Origin: Sulfuriferula sp.
GTDB taxonomy: Bacteria > Pseudomonadota > Gammaproteobacteria > Burkholderiales > Sulfuriferulaceae
Length of the DNA: 64,000 nt
Assembly (NCBI GenBank): GCA_031291235.1
Contig: JARLJL010000006.1
Span: forward strand, 496,001-560,000
Reading direction: 5' to 3'
In this document: piece by piece, positions 34,573-43,729 of the stretch
Numbering within the stretch: position 1 is the first letter of the stretch
Layout: every line of letters begins with the position of its first letter
The notes under the pieces: model-generated
What the model was told of the DNA's origin: nothing
What the model saw: the letters and a program-made list of their open reading frames with translations, nothing else
Databases searched by the model: none
Translations under genes and position numbers: made by a program

Positions 34573-35880
34573 TCAGTCGGCGTTTAGCTTCACCACACGC
34601 GACTGCGGAAAACACGCGCTGAAACAGCTGCCGTGCCCGACTTTGCTCTCGATAACCAGACGGGCCTGATGACGGGTAAGCACGTGCTTGACGATGGCCA
34701 ACCCCAACCCGGTACCACCGGTTTCGCGCGACCGACCGCGATCGACGCGATAGAAACGTTCGGTCAGACGCGGAATATGATGCGCCTCGATACCCTCACC
34801 GCTATCCTGCACACTGAAACACAACAGCGTATCGCGCCAGCCCCAGCGCAATGAGATAACGCCGCCGGCAGGAGTATAACGCACCGCATTGCTCACCAGA
34901 TTCCCCAGTGCGCTAGACAACTCATCGGCATTGCCGATCAACCCATCCTCGCTTTCACTGACCAGACTAATCTGATGGCGCCCGGCACTCAGACTTTGCG
35001 CATCGCGATACAGCGACTGCACCAGCTGCACCATATCCACCCGCGTTTCAACCAGCCTGTTTTGCGGGCTTTCCAGCCGCGACAAGGTGAGCAAATCTTC
35101 CACCAAGCGCCGCATGCGCTCGGTTTGCTGCTGCATTAAATCGCAATATTTGTGAAAATCATCGGGCGGAATACTGCCCATATCGAGGAAGGTTTCCAGA
35201 AAACCGCCGACCACGGTCAACGGCGTGCGCAACTCGTGCGACACATTCGCCACAAAATCGCGCCGCATCGCCTCAACCATCTCGAACTGCGTGATATCGC
35301 GCGAAATCAGCATTTTCTGCTTGTCGCCGAACGGCACCATCTGTACTGACAGGCTCATTTCACGATTAGCAGGCGACTTCATCACCAGCGGTTCGCGATA
35401 ATCGTCGCCGCCCAGATATTCAAGAAAGGCAGATTGCCGAATCAGATACCCGATAAATTGCCCGCGGTCGACATTTTCATCCAGACCGAAATGCCGGCTT
35501 GCCGCCGGATTGAACCAGTCGATCTGGTCGGCATCGCTTAACATCACGATACCGTCCGGAATAGCCTGAGCAGCATGTTCAAACCGCTCCAGCACTGCGG
35601 ACAATTTGGAAGTACTGCGTTTCTGCCGTCGTATAAGCCGGTCCAGCCCGTAGAATATCTCGTCCCAGGCGCCGCTCGCCGTCGGTATCCGCGCCCGTTC
35701 GCCATGCTGCAGCCATGCAGCAAATGCCGCCATTTGATACAAATGATAACCGAGATACAGCATCAAGCCGGCAATAAACACCAGCATGGCAACCATCAGC
35801 CCCCAAAACAGTGCCGCGCTGAGCGAAACGGCAATCAGGGCGCACAAAATCAGTAGCGGCCGCCACCAGAAATCAATCAA
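34573..35880 (-). CDS. phoR: Phosphate-regulon sensor kinase PhoR
   Basis: This is a 435-residue histidine kinase with two membrane helices at the N-terminus (about residues 8-50), a short linker, PAS (about residues 95-200), the H-box FVANVSHELRTPLTVVGGFL with the phosphoryl-accepting His, and the HATPase domain (ALGNLVSNAVRYTPAGG, DSGEGIEAHHI, GGTGLGLAIVKHVL). No large periplasmic sensor domain is present, as expected for PhoR, which senses through PstSCAB/PhoU. It follows phoB by 88 bp. Confidence 0.94.
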   Translation of the reverse strand: MIDFWWRPLLILCALIAVSLSAALFWGLMVAMLVFIAGLMLYLGYHLYQMAAFAAWLQHGERARIPTASGAWDEIFYGLDRLIRRQKRSTSKLSAVLERFEHAAQAIPDGIVMLSDADQIDWFNPAASRHFGLDENVDRGQFIGYLIRQSAFLEYLGGDDYREPLVMKSPANREMSLSVQMVPFGDKQKMLISRDITQFEMVEAMRRDFVANVSHELRTPLTVVGGFLETFLDMGSIPPDDFHKYCDLMQQQTERMRRLVEDLLTLSRLESPQNRLVETRVDMVQLVQSLYRDAQSLSAGRHQISLVSESEDGLIGNADELSSALGNLVSNAVRYTPAGGVISLRWGWRDTLLCFSVQDSGEGIEAHHIPRLTERFYRVDRGRSRETGGTGLGLAIVKHVLTRHQARLVIESKVGHGSCFSACFPQSRVVKLNAD

Positions 35881-35968
35881 ATCATTCTCCGTATTTCCGC
35901 TCCAGCGGAATTATTCTGTAAATGCCAAAGGACGCATCAGACCGAACATCCGCCGTCCGTTGCCGGCA

Positions 35969-36658
35969 TTATGCCTGAGCCGACAGCCGATAGCCCGCGC
36001 CGCGCACGGTATCGATCAGGGTTTCATGGCCGGAGACTTCCAGCGCCAGACGCAAACGCCGGATATGCACATCCACGGTACGCTCTTCGACGAACACGTG
36101 ATCGCCCCATACATGATCGAGCAACTGTGCGCGCGAATAAACCCGTTCCGGATGCGTCATCATGAAATGCAGCAAGCGAAATTCGGTCGGCCCCAACTCC
36201 AGCGGCACGCCATTACCCATCACCCGATGGCTGACCGGATCCAGACTCAAGCCGCGGATTTCTACGCGATCCTCGGTCATTTGTGGCGCACGGCGGCGCA
36301 GCACGGCCTTGATCCGCGCAGTCAGCTCGCGCGGTGAAAACGGCTTGGTAATATAATCGTCAGCGCCGGTTTCCAGCCCCAGCACCTTGTCGCGCTCGTC
36401 GCCGCGCGCAGTCAGCATGATAATCGGCACATTCTTCATGCGCGTATCGGCGCGGAACATGCGCGCCAGTTCGATCCCGCTCATGCCCGGCAACATCCAG
36501 TCCAGCAACACCAGATCGGGCAGCATCTCGCGCACCAGGGTCAAAGCATGCTCCGCCGAGTCGGCGCACATGACAGCATGTCCGGCTTGCGTCAGGTTAA
36601 ATCTCACCAGCTCCTGGATACCCGATTCATCTTCCACCAACAAAATTGTCGCGGCCAT
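35969..36658 (-). CDS. phoB: Phosphate-regulon response regulator PhoB
   Basis: This is a 229-residue OmpR-class regulator. Receiver domain: [21 protein letters not shown] (phospho-Asp), TARGDERD and TKPFSPREL. The winged helix ends in [16 protein letters not shown] and [15 protein letters not shown] 36658 gives the standard length and has GAGG 6 bases upstream; the upstream TTG is rejected. A Pho box upstream indicates autoregulation. Confidence 0.95.
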   Translation of the reverse strand: MAATILLVEDESGIQELVRFNLTQAGHAVMCADSAEHALTLVREMLPDLVLLDWMLPGMSGIELARMFRADTRMKNVPIIMLTARGDERDKVLGLETGADDYITKPFSPRELTARIKAVLRRRAPQMTEDRVEIRGLSLDPVSHRVMGNGVPLELGPTEFRLLHFMMTHPERVYSRAQLLDHVWGDHVFVEERTVDVHIRRLRLALEVSGHETLIDTVRGAGYRLSAQA

Positions 36659-36678
36659 GAATAACCTCTTAGCATTCA

Positions 36679-36727
36679 ATTATAATAGTCGGTATGTTAT
36701 GACAGTCAAATGACAAAATGATGACAA
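36679..36727 (-). promoter_or_regulatory. Pho box and -10 of phoBR
   Basis: Reading the minus strand, TTGTCAT, TTGTCAT and CTGTCAT occur at 36721-36727, 36710-36716 and 36699-36705, each separated by exactly 4 bases (CATT, TTGA). Two adjacent units make a standard PhoB box; here there are three in phase. A -10 (TATTAT or TATAAT, 36679-36687) follows 11-14 bases later. Confidence 0.85.
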
Positions 36728-36764
36728 CTTTTGCAACACCGGCATTCTATCTTAATTGCTTAAC

Positions 36765-37811
36765 ATGTTAGTGCTAGGCATAGAATCCTCGTGCGACGAA
36801 ACCGGCGTCGCGCTCTACGACACCGGGCTCGGCCTGCTCGCGCACGCGCTGCATACCCAGATCGCCATGCATGCCGAATACGGCGGCGTGGTGCCAGAAC
36901 TCGCTTCGCGCGACCACATCCGCCGGGTACTGCCGCTCACCCGCCAGGTACTGGCCGATGCGCAACGTCAGCTCAGTGATATCAACGCCATCGCCTATAC
37001 CGAAGGCCCCGGCCTGGCCGGCGCCCTGCTGGTCGGCAGCGGCATCGCCCACGCGCTCGGCGTCGCACTCGACATACCGGTGCTCGGCGTGCATCATCTG
37101 GAAGGCCATCTGCTGTCGCCGCTATTGTCAGCCAACCCGCCCGCCTATCCGTTTGTCGCCCTGCTGGTATCCGGCGGTCACACGCAACTGATGCACGTCA
37201 CCGGCGTCGGCCAATACGTCACACTGGGCGATACACTGGACGACGCTGCCGGCGAAGCCTTCGACAAAACCGCGCAACTGCTGGGATTGCCTTATCCGGG
37301 CGGCGCTGCGCTATCAAAGCTAGCAGAAAACGGCGACGCGACACGCTTCAAACTGCCGCGCCCGATGCTGCACTCGGGGGATTTGAATTTTAGCTTCAGC
37401 GGCCTGAAAACGGCGGTGCTCACGCTCAGCCAGAAACACCCCGACCCGGCCGACCACGCCGACATCGCAGCCGCATTTCAGCTCGCCATGACCGACGTGC
37501 TCGGTAGCAAATCGCTGGCCGCACTCAAGGCCGTGCGCTGCAAACGGCTGGTCGTCGCCGGCGGCGTCGGCGCCAACCGGCAATTACGTACGGCACTGGA
37601 TGCTGCCATCAAAAAAATCGGCGGGAGCGTCTATTTTCCGGAGCTGGCGTTTTGCACCGACAACGGCGCGATGATTGCCTATGCCGGCGCGATGCGGCTG
37701 CGTGAAGGCGGCGGACGGCCTGCCGGCGTATTTACCGTGCGCCCGCGCTGGGATCTGGAAACGATGGCGGCACCTGCCCACACAGTACAACACATCACAC
37801 CAGCACCCTGA
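36765..37811 (+). CDS. tsaD: tRNA threonylcarbamoyladenosine transferase subunit TsaD
   Basis: This is a 348-residue ASKHA-fold protein. It starts [19 protein letters not shown] and has the metal-binding HHLEGHL motif, [21 protein letters not shown] and [13 protein letters not shown]; the C-terminus has [15 protein letters not shown] 36765 is chosen over the upstream TTG 36756. It transfers threonylcarbamoyl from TsaC product to A37 of ANN-decoding tRNAs with TsaB and TsaE. It is divergent from phoB. Confidence 0.97.
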   Translation: MLVLGIESSCDETGVALYDTGLGLLAHALHTQIAMHAEYGGVVPELASRDHIRRVLPLTRQVLADAQRQLSDINAIAYTEGPGLAGALLVGSGIAHALGVALDIPVLGVHHLEGHLLSPLLSANPPAYPFVALLVSGGHTQLMHVTGVGQYVTLGDTLDDAAGEAFDKTAQLLGLPYPGGAALSKLAENGDATRFKLPRPMLHSGDLNFSFSGLKTAVLTLSQKHPDPADHADIAAAFQLAMTDVLGSKSLAALKAVRCKRLVVAGGVGANRQLRTALDAAIKKIGGSVYFPELAFCTDNGAMIAYAGAMRLREGGGRPAGVFTVRPRWDLETMAAPAHTVQHITPAP

Positions 37812-37848
37812 TTCCGGCCAAAGCCGAATAATGACTGGAATCAGGCCT
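37807..37848 (+). terminator. Probable terminator after tsaD
   Basis: CCTGATTCC (37807-37815) pairs perfectly with GGAATCAGG (37837-37845), followed by CCTTTAT. The loop is long and the T-run weak. Confidence 0.45.
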
Positions 37849-37923
37849 TTATAGCCACTTTAAAAAGCAACCTAAATAATGTATCCTTTGATCATGCAAT
37901 CATGCCGCATGATGGAGATAAAC

Positions 37924-38184
37924 ATGGAAACATTAAAAATCGTTGGGAAAAGCGGCCAGATTTCTCTTGGCAAAGCACTGGCAGGCATGGGTTTTGTTGT
38001 CGAAACGCTGCCCGGAGGCGATATTTTACTCAAACACTCGGTGGTCGTGCCTGTAAACGAGCGCTGGCTGCACGAACCGGCAATGAAGGCCAAATTGACT
38101 CGTGCGGATGAATGGATGCGCAACAATCCGGCCAGCGAAACCAGTCTGGAAGAAATCGAGGTCAAGCAGGAATCTGCTGCGTGA
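37924..38184 (+). CDS. Putative antitoxin of a type II module
   Basis: This is an 86-residue protein, METLKIVGKSGQISLGKALA at the start, resembling an AbrB/SpoVT-like swapped-hairpin DNA-binding region, then a variable helical part ending in SLEEIEVKQESAA. GGAG lies 6 bases upstream of ATG 37924. Its stop overlaps the GTG of the next gene. The pairing and sizes fit an antitoxin, though I do not recognise the precise family. Confidence 0.6.
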   Translation: METLKIVGKSGQISLGKALAGMGFVVETLPGGDILLKHSVVVPVNERWLHEPAMKAKLTRADEWMRNNPASETSLEEIEVKQESAA

Positions 38185-38483
38185 GTGGAAATGACGACAA
38201 AGTTTTACTCGACCTGAATTACCCTGCATTCCAGAATGAGCTCTTTGATCTGGATGCGACCGAAATCAAAAAGGTCACCAAGACGCTCAGGAAAATCAAA
38301 GGTATAACCTGGAATGAACTGTTCAGAGACAACGGCCTGAAGTGGGAGGAGCTAAAAAGCATACCGGGTAAATATACGGTACGGCTTTCGCAATCATACC
38401 GCGCCGTAGTTGTACGCGAAGGAAGCTGGATGCGATTCCAGACACTCCATCCGGATCATGATGGCGCCTACGGGAAGAAATAG
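38181..38483 (+). CDS. Putative RelE-like toxin of the same module
   Basis: This is a 100-residue protein. GTG 38181 overlaps the previous stop by the GTGA arrangement. Residues 25-100 have a beta-rich RelE/ParE-like pattern: LKSIPGKYTVRLSQSYRAVVVREGSWMRF with LHPDHDGAYGKK at the end, in which the R-S-Y-R phrase and the terminal H-D-x-A-Y are typical of RelE-type RNA-cleaving or gyrase-targeting folds. The assignment rests on these motifs and the context. Confidence 0.65.
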   Translation: MSGNDDKVLLDLNYPAFQNELFDLDATEIKKVTKTLRKIKGITWNELFRDNGLKWEELKSIPGKYTVRLSQSYRAVVVREGSWMRFQTLHPDHDGAYGKK

Positions 38484-38509
38484 CGCCCTTCCCGCTGCGC
38501 CATTCTTCT

Positions 38510-39310
38510 TTACCACTTCAAATGCGGATACATATCCCTGAGCCACCGCATTAATGTAGCGCCACCCGGCACCTCTGCCAGTATATTCGGGAAAGCCACC
38601 AGCCCCAGCAACAGCGCCAGCACTGCCAGCAGCAATATATTTGAAAACACGCTTTCAGGATGCAACGCGCCCCAATAGCGCATCGCCACATACATGACAT
38701 CCTTGCGATGTTCGGACATGCGCCGCCAGCGCAGCACCATCTTCACCATCAAATATACCGCATAGCCGCCGGTTAGCGAGGCAAACACGATACGGAACAC
38801 GGCAAACAGATCCATCTCGCCGCGCACCAGATGCTGATAAAACCACGACACCACGCCCACCGACAGCGATGCCAGCAGCGCGATCAGCACATTCAGCAAC
38901 AGCCGCCGCCGCTCGCGCGACAAATCCTGCTGACGCTGTATGAAAAAGCTGTCGACCTCGGTTTTGAAATACTCGACCTTCTCCTGCACCAGCGACGAAA
39001 TCTCACGCTTCGCGACCGCGACGCGCTCGTCCAGCACCGTAGCCAGCCGCTCTCCGGCGTAATCCACCAGCTCGCGCACGTCATCCTTGGTAAACTGGCG
39101 CTGGCTGTGCAGCTCCGCTGAAATCTTGTCCAGCTTGAGATCGATCTCATGACTGGTAGACTGCACCACATCGCGCAACTCCGCGCCAACCTGCGCCGCA
39201 CCTTCCTTCACCACATCGCCCAGCTTATCGCCCGCCATCGCAATAGACTCACGCGACACCTCGGTCAGTTGCGTACGCGCATAATCCATTTCCTTTTCAA
39301 ACCATGCCAT
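38510..39310 (-). CDS. Membrane protein with long coiled coil, hypothetical
   Basis: This is a 266-residue protein. The first about 135 residues are amphipathic helices with heptad character (KLGDVVKEGAAQVGAELRDV, then KLDKISAELHSQRQF). Three to four hydrophobic segments follow (about residues 137-158, 168-188 and 220-242). The second half carries positively charged loops. I do not recognise the family. It converges with the toxin-antitoxin module and is followed on the same strand by no partner; plsY lies upstream of it by 22 bp, so the two may be co-transcribed. Confidence 0.7.
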   Translation of the reverse strand: MAWFEKEMDYARTQLTEVSRESIAMAGDKLGDVVKEGAAQVGAELRDVVQSTSHEIDLKLDKISAELHSQRQFTKDDVRELVDYAGERLATVLDERVAVAKREISSLVQEKVEYFKTEVDSFFIQRQQDLSRERRRLLLNVLIALLASLSVGVVSWFYQHLVRGEMDLFAVFRIVFASLTGGYAVYLMVKMVLRWRRMSEHRKDVMYVAMRYWGALHPESVFSNILLLAVLALLLGLVAFPNILAEVPGGATLMRWLRDMYPHLKW

Positions 39311-39332
39311 AGCTCACCCCGCAGTCGATGCT

Positions 39333-39932
39333 TTATTTCTTGACGAACCGCCCCTCTTCGCCGGACAGCAATCGCCTTATATTCGCCCGATGCCGCCAGA
39401 AGATCAACACAGTTAATACCGATAACGCCGCAAGCGCAACTACATCGCCCAGCAGATAGTAGCCGAATAGCGGCGCCACCGCCGCAGCTATCAGCGCCGC
39501 CAGCGACGAAATACGCGTAATCGCAAATACGGCAATCCAGGTCAACAGGCACACCAGCCCCAGCCAGGGCGAAATCGCAAACAGCACGCCCACCGCCGTA
39601 GCGACCCCCTTGCCGCCCTTGAAGCCGAAAAACACAGGATACAAATGCCCAAGAAACACCGCCACCGCCGCCGCGTAAATCACCCATTCCGGCAACTGGT
39701 AGCGCGCACTCAGATACCCTGCCAGCGACACCGCCAGCCAGCCTTTCGCCATATCGCCCAGCAGCGTCAGCACCGCCGCAGACTTACGCCCTGTACGCAG
39801 CATATTGGTCGCCCCCGGATTACCCGAGCCGTGACTGCGAGGATCCGGCAGCCCAAACGCCCGACTCACCAGCACCGCAAACGACAACGACCCCAACAAA
39901 TAAGCCAGCACCACTACCGCAACTGCCATCAT
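39333..39932 (-). CDS. plsY: Glycerol-3-phosphate acyltransferase PlsY
   Basis: This is a 199-residue polytopic membrane enzyme transferring acyl groups from acyl-phosphate to glycerol-3-phosphate, the first step of phospholipid synthesis. The three conserved motifs are present: [31 protein letters not shown], and near the C-terminus [16 protein letters not shown]. The start at 39932 ([15 protein letters not shown]) gives the family length; longer alternatives at 39959 and 40025 add an uncharacteristic extension. Confidence 0.93.
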   Translation of the reverse strand: MMAVAVVVLAYLLGSLSFAVLVSRAFGLPDPRSHGSGNPGATNMLRTGRKSAAVLTLLGDMAKGWLAVSLAGYLSARYQLPEWVIYAAAVAVFLGHLYPVFFGFKGGKGVATAVGVLFAISPWLGLVCLLTWIAVFAITRISSLAALIAAAVAPLFGYYLLGDVVALAALSVLTVLIFWRHRANIRRLLSGEEGRFVKK

Positions 39933-40041
39933 GAATATTCCGCAACTAACCAAAAACATATTGTAACCGCGAGTCGGGAATTTCCATAAGATTAACAAGA
40001 CGAGACTAAACCTGCCTGCACCCATCCACTACCATTTCTGA

Positions 40042-40085
40042 TTGACATTGATAAAAACACCATCAATGATTACAATGCAATCATT
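40042..40085 (+). promoter_or_regulatory. Promoter and operator of the FitAB-like module
   Basis: TTGACA (40042-40047) and AATGAT (40065-40070) are 17 bases apart. The -10 lies within a perfect inverted repeat AATGATT (40065-40071)/AATCATT (40079-40085), a natural site for the RHH antitoxin. Confidence 0.6.
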
Positions 40086-40101
40086 CAGCAGGAGAATTCA
40101 T

Positions 40102-40341
40102 ATGGCCAGCATTACCATACGCAACCTCGACGAATCCATTAAAACGGATTTACGCATACTGGCGGCACAGCACGGCAATTCCATGGAAGAAGAAGCCAGA
40201 CAAATTCTGCAACGCGCTTTGGCAAGCAACACTAGCGGCCTGGGCAGCAAAATCGCACAACGTTTCGCTGCAATGGGTGGCATAGAGTTACCGCCTCCAA
40301 TACGCACATTAACCCGACCAGCTCCCGATCTCGGCGAATAA
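40102..40341 (+). CDS. FitA-like RHH antitoxin
   Basis: This is a 79-residue protein starting MASITIRNLDESIKTDLRIL with HGNSMEEEARQILQRAL, the standard ribbon-helix-helix FitA/StbC type. AGGAG lies 8 bases upstream of ATG 40102. The C-terminus, PPPIRTLTRPAPDL, is the part expected to wrap around the PIN toxin. It lies 8 bp before the toxin gene. Confidence 0.9.
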   Translation: MASITIRNLDESIKTDLRILAAQHGNSMEEEARQILQRALASNTSGLGSKIAQRFAAMGGIELPPPIRTLTRPAPDLGE

Positions 40342-40349
40342 CCCACTTC

Positions 40350-40778
40350 ATGATATTGCTCGACACGAACGTGCTATCCGAGCTCATGCGTCCCAAACCG
40401 GACGAACGCGTATTGCGCTGGTTAGACCGGCAACCGGCAGCCGACCTGTGGATTAGCGCCATTACGCGCGCCGAAATAAACCTGGGGCTGGCGTTATTGC
40501 CTGACGGCAAACGTAAGCAGTCGCTCATGGACATTGCAGCAAGCATGTTTATTGAAGACTTCGCGAATCGCTGCCTGGCTTTTGAACAGCATGCCGCTGA
40601 CGCATACGCAAACATAGTCGCCAACCGTAAAAAGCTGGGTATTCCTATCAGCGTGGAAGACGCACAAATCGCCGCAATCGCATGCGTCAATTCATTAGCT
40701 ATTGCTACGCGCAATATCAAGGATTTCAGCAACATCGAAGGTCTGCTCGTTATTGACCCATGGGGAAATAGCGACTGA
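40350..40778 (+). CDS. FitB/VapC-like PIN-domain ribonuclease toxin
   Basis: This is a 142-residue PIN domain. The N-terminal MILLDTNVLSELMRP holds the first catalytic Asp; TRAEINLGLALLPDG has the Glu; EDAQIAAIA and ATRNIKDFSNIEGL have the other acidic residues. FitB/VapC toxins cleave structured RNA such as tRNA or rRNA. It follows the antitoxin directly. Confidence 0.92.
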   Translation: MILLDTNVLSELMRPKPDERVLRWLDRQPAADLWISAITRAEINLGLALLPDGKRKQSLMDIAASMFIEDFANRCLAFEQHAADAYANIVANRKKLGIPISVEDAQIAAIACVNSLAIATRNIKDFSNIEGLLVIDPWGNSD

Positions 40779-41054
40779 TTAACGGCACTTGAGCCACAGC
40801 AGCACCTGCCGTATTACGTCACATTGCGCCGAAAAATCTACCCAAACACGTCAGGATTAACGTTTGCCACACTGGATAGTGAACTGATAAAAGACCATAT
40901 TCCAACATAACGCACCCCGATTTAAATATTTAATCTCAAATCGGCTTGATGCGGAAACACCAGAGATAGCTAGCGTTCCGCCCAATATGACTGCACGATG
41001 TTCCCATCTGCAATTTGTAAACTTACGTTAAAACCGCGAGCCGCCAATATCATC
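40779..41054. other. 276-bp gap with possible gene remnant
   Basis: From about 40779 to 40910 a plus-strand frame, starting right after a stop, reads without start codon: PQQHLPYYVTLRRKIYP, FATLDSELIKDHIPT, then TAA. It looks like the 3' end of a lost gene; the family is not recognised. The remainder up to the sigma-54 site holds nothing I can support. Confidence 0.4.
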
Positions 41055-41070
41055 TGGCACAACGATTGCA
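41055..41070 (+). promoter_or_regulatory. pilA: Sigma-54 promoter of pilA
   Basis: TGGCAC (41055-41060) and TTGCA (41066-41070) with GG-N10-GC spacing fit RpoN. It lies 68 bases before the pilA ATG. PilS/PilR-RpoN control of pilA is established in Pseudomonas and relatives. Confidence 0.8.
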
Positions 41071-41137
41071 TATAATCGCCCGGACACCGAATCAATAACA
41101 AGGTGTTTTGAATTTATCCACTTTAGGAGAAGCGAAA

Positions 41138-41572
41138 ATGAAAAAAGTACAACAAGGTTTTACCCTGATCGAATTGATGATCGTGGTTGCGATTATCGGT
41201 ATTCTGGCTGCGATTGCGATTCCTTCTTATCAATCCTATGTTGCAAAATCAGCTTATACTGAAGTAACTGGTGCAATGTCGCCATATAAGCTGGCTGTCG
41301 AAACAACCTGGTCGGATTTAGGACAACCAGCATCGCTTACCGGATTTGATGCCGGTAGCGGCGGCATTCCAGCCGCAACATCAGCGAATAACGTTGGTGC
41401 ATTGAACGGTGTATCTGTCACCGGCGGTGTTATTACAGCGACACCTAATAATTACAAAGGCATAACATCAACACAAACATGCCTGTTGTCCCCACAGGTT
41501 AACGGCACGTTAAACCGTCTGGACTGGTCTTATAGTGGTGGTTGCTTGACTGCGGGCTATGTCAAGAACTAA
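41138..41572 (+). CDS. pilA: Type IVa major pilin PilA
   Basis: This is a 144-residue prepilin. Leader MKKVQQG, then [20 protein letters not shown] and [11 protein letters not shown], the canonical type IVa pilin helix. The C-terminal Cys pair (TQTCLLS and SGGCLTA) defines the D-loop. AGGAG precedes ATG 41138; an upstream in-frame start at 41108 would spoil the leader. It is distinct from the MSHA pilins of the first region and serves twitching or adhesion. An RpoN promoter lies upstream and a terminator follows, then the putative pilin ligase. Confidence 0.95.
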   Translation: MKKVQQGFTLIELMIVVAIIGILAAIAIPSYQSYVAKSAYTEVTGAMSPYKLAVETTWSDLGQPASLTGFDAGSGGIPAATSANNVGALNGVSVTGGVITATPNNYKGITSTQTCLLSPQVNGTLNRLDWSYSGGCLTAGYVKN

Positions 41573-41639
41573 CTTGAATTAGCAAAATCTGATGCGGGTT
41601 CTGGAAATGCTTAAACGTTACAGAATTAGCAACATGAGT

Positions 41640-41665
41640 AAAAAACCGCCTTCGGGCGGTTTTTT
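41640..41665 (+). terminator. Intrinsic terminator after pilA
   Basis: AAAAAACCGCC, loop TTCG, GGCGGTTTTTT: a classic tetraloop terminator. It should limit read-through into the ligase gene. Confidence 0.92.
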
Positions 41666-41692
41666 ACTTTAACTATATATTGGTATTTTCTG

Positions 41693-43678
41693 ATGGGCTT
41701 CAAGCACTTCCCCATACATCATCTCATTTTCATTCTTATCATTACTGCCATTATTTCCGGATTTGTTTATATAGGAGCTGCGTTAACCGGACTATTAATA
41801 TCGATATGGGGATATTTAACATTACAGCAAGTATTCAAGACTAGAACCTGGATACAACAGCCACTCAATAGCTTGATGATGACTTATATCGCATGGCTTG
41901 CGATTATAACCGCACTTAGTACCGTTCCTGATGCCAGTTTATTCACATCATGTATATTAGCAGGATTACCTATTATCTATTTAACCTGGGCAAACACACC
42001 TAACCCGGATATGCTCTGGTCGCGTTTGCGTATCACATTGTGGCTCGGTAGTATAATTTTAGCGACATGGGCAATATGGCAAGTCATTAACCATGTAGGT
42101 TATGGCTGGGCGGCTGGCCCTCTGATTGACCGCAATGCGTTCGCAGCATTGATGAATCTCCTCTGGTTCCCTGCCAGCTATTTATTTTTAACTAGCAAAC
42201 CGGCATCAAACCGCTGGATACCACTACTACTAGGGGCTGGATTATTCATAATTAGCACAGCTCTATTTGCCACGGCTTCGAGAGGCGGGATAGCAACCTG
42301 GTTACTATTACTCCCGATACTACTATGGGCCGGCTACTACCATACTCACTCAAAACTGTTAGTCGCAATTATTCCAGTTATAGCAATACTGGCTTACTTA
42401 TGTAGCACACTGTTATTACAAAGCAATGTCGTCGAACGCGCCACTCAATTAACTCAAGATAGTTCAACCCATGCCCGCCTATTGATGTGGCAATCCACCA
42501 TACACATGATACTGGCGCATCCGTTTAGCGGAACGGGCTGGGGAACATTTGCCGCTTATTATCCAGCATATCGCTCACCGTTAGAAAATACCACAGCCGG
42601 CTATTTTGCTCATAACGACTATCTGCAACTGGCTGCTGAAGGCGGCATTCTTGCCCTATTTTTACAACTAAGCATAATGTTAAGATTAATAATTCAATTG
42701 AAGCGTAGCCTAAAACGCGTAAGCGATATAACCGGCCTAGAAAGTGTGGCATTGTTACTTGGCACATTAGCCCTATTTATTCATGCCAGTGTTAATTTTA
42801 TTTTCTACTTCGCATTCATGAATATCCTGGCTGGATTATTTTTGGCACGTGCAGAACAATTGGTCGAGCCAGTAAAACAACGCACACTTCCCCAACTTAA
42901 TCAAATCAGCAGGCCTATAAAAAACATACTGGCTGGATTTATTTTTTTATTGCTTACAGCTCCTTTAGCAATTCATTTAATCGCACAATTATGTTTAACA
43001 AAATCACGCCCTGGCTTAAAGGCATTAAAAATAATTGCCCCTAATATCGATGCATTCGATGTCGCCAAACTTATCGCTGCCGCACGCCCGCAAGAGGTCA
43101 TTGCGCAAGAGATCATGCTAGAAGCCTCAGAACATGCTCTGGTCGACGGTGCAGATATTAAAATGCCAGGAGTCAACTTTCAACAAAATTTGCTCAAGGA
43201 AGCTTTGGAACGTTTTGATTTTGTACGTGCCAATACTGCAAACAGCCCAAACATCGGCGTACGCGAGGTCAAACTTCTGATCACCTATCATGCCAACCTT
43301 GATGGCAATACTGCCTATACCAAAGCGCACTATGTTTTAAACACCAACCTGAAAACTAATCCGTACCACGCTTACAGCATGATAGAGCTGGCACGATTAC
43401 AAGTTGCGGAAGGTCAGCGTAACGAAGCACTACGCACACTGCAATGGGCAACACATCATGTCCTCAGCCGCCGCGACCAGCAACTAATCGGTGTGGAAAT
43501 TCTGCGCCAACTTGCAGCTCCCAGAATCATCCCTGAACTTGACGTCATAGAAAATCAACTACGCCAAGTGCGCTCCGACTCGGAAACAGGCAAACCGTTA
43601 ATTCTGGCACCGCATTTTAGCGAGGATATCGACGCAAGATTGAATGCAATTGCAGCCCAAATTCAGCAATCGCATTAA
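41693..43678 (+). CDS. PglL/PilO-type O-oligosaccharyltransferase (Wzy_C domain)
   Basis: This is a 661-residue polytopic membrane protein with about 12 hydrophobic segments up to residue 430, then a soluble C-terminal region. The Wzy_C/ligase part contains SRGGIATWLLLLP, HPFSGTGWGTFAAYY and FAHNDYLQLAAEGG, where the H-N-D-Y-x-Q motif is diagnostic of O-antigen ligase-like and PglL enzymes. The TPR-like C-terminal part (about residues 540-600) is usual in bacterial O-OTases. Position 27 bp after the pilA terminator suggests it glycosylates PilA. A WaaL-type ligase is the alternative. Confidence 0.85.
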   Translation: MGFKHFPIHHLIFILIITAIISGFVYIGAALTGLLISIWGYLTLQQVFKTRTWIQQPLNSLMMTYIAWLAIITALSTVPDASLFTSCILAGLPIIYLTWANTPNPDMLWSRLRITLWLGSIILATWAIWQVINHVGYGWAAGPLIDRNAFAALMNLLWFPASYLFLTSKPASNRWIPLLLGAGLFIISTALFATASRGGIATWLLLLPILLWAGYYHTHSKLLVAIIPVIAILAYLCSTLLLQSNVVERATQLTQDSSTHARLLMWQSTIHMILAHPFSGTGWGTFAAYYPAYRSPLENTTAGYFAHNDYLQLAAEGGILALFLQLSIMLRLIIQLKRSLKRVSDITGLESVALLLGTLALFIHASVNFIFYFAFMNILAGLFLARAEQLVEPVKQRTLPQLNQISRPIKNILAGFIFLLLTAPLAIHLIAQLCLTKSRPGLKALKIIAPNIDAFDVAKLIAAARPQEVIAQEIMLEASEHALVDGADIKMPGVNFQQNLLKEALERFDFVRANTANSPNIGVREVKLLITYHANLDGNTAYTKAHYVLNTNLKTNPYHAYSMIELARLQVAEGQRNEALRTLQWATHHVLSRRDQQLIGVEILRQLAAPRIIPELDVIENQLRQVRSDSETGKPLILAPHFSEDIDARLNAIAAQIQQSH

Positions 43679-43729
43679 ATTAAATTACGCATCGCGTGGT
43701 TGCCGGTAATTACAGCAACCATGGTTACA

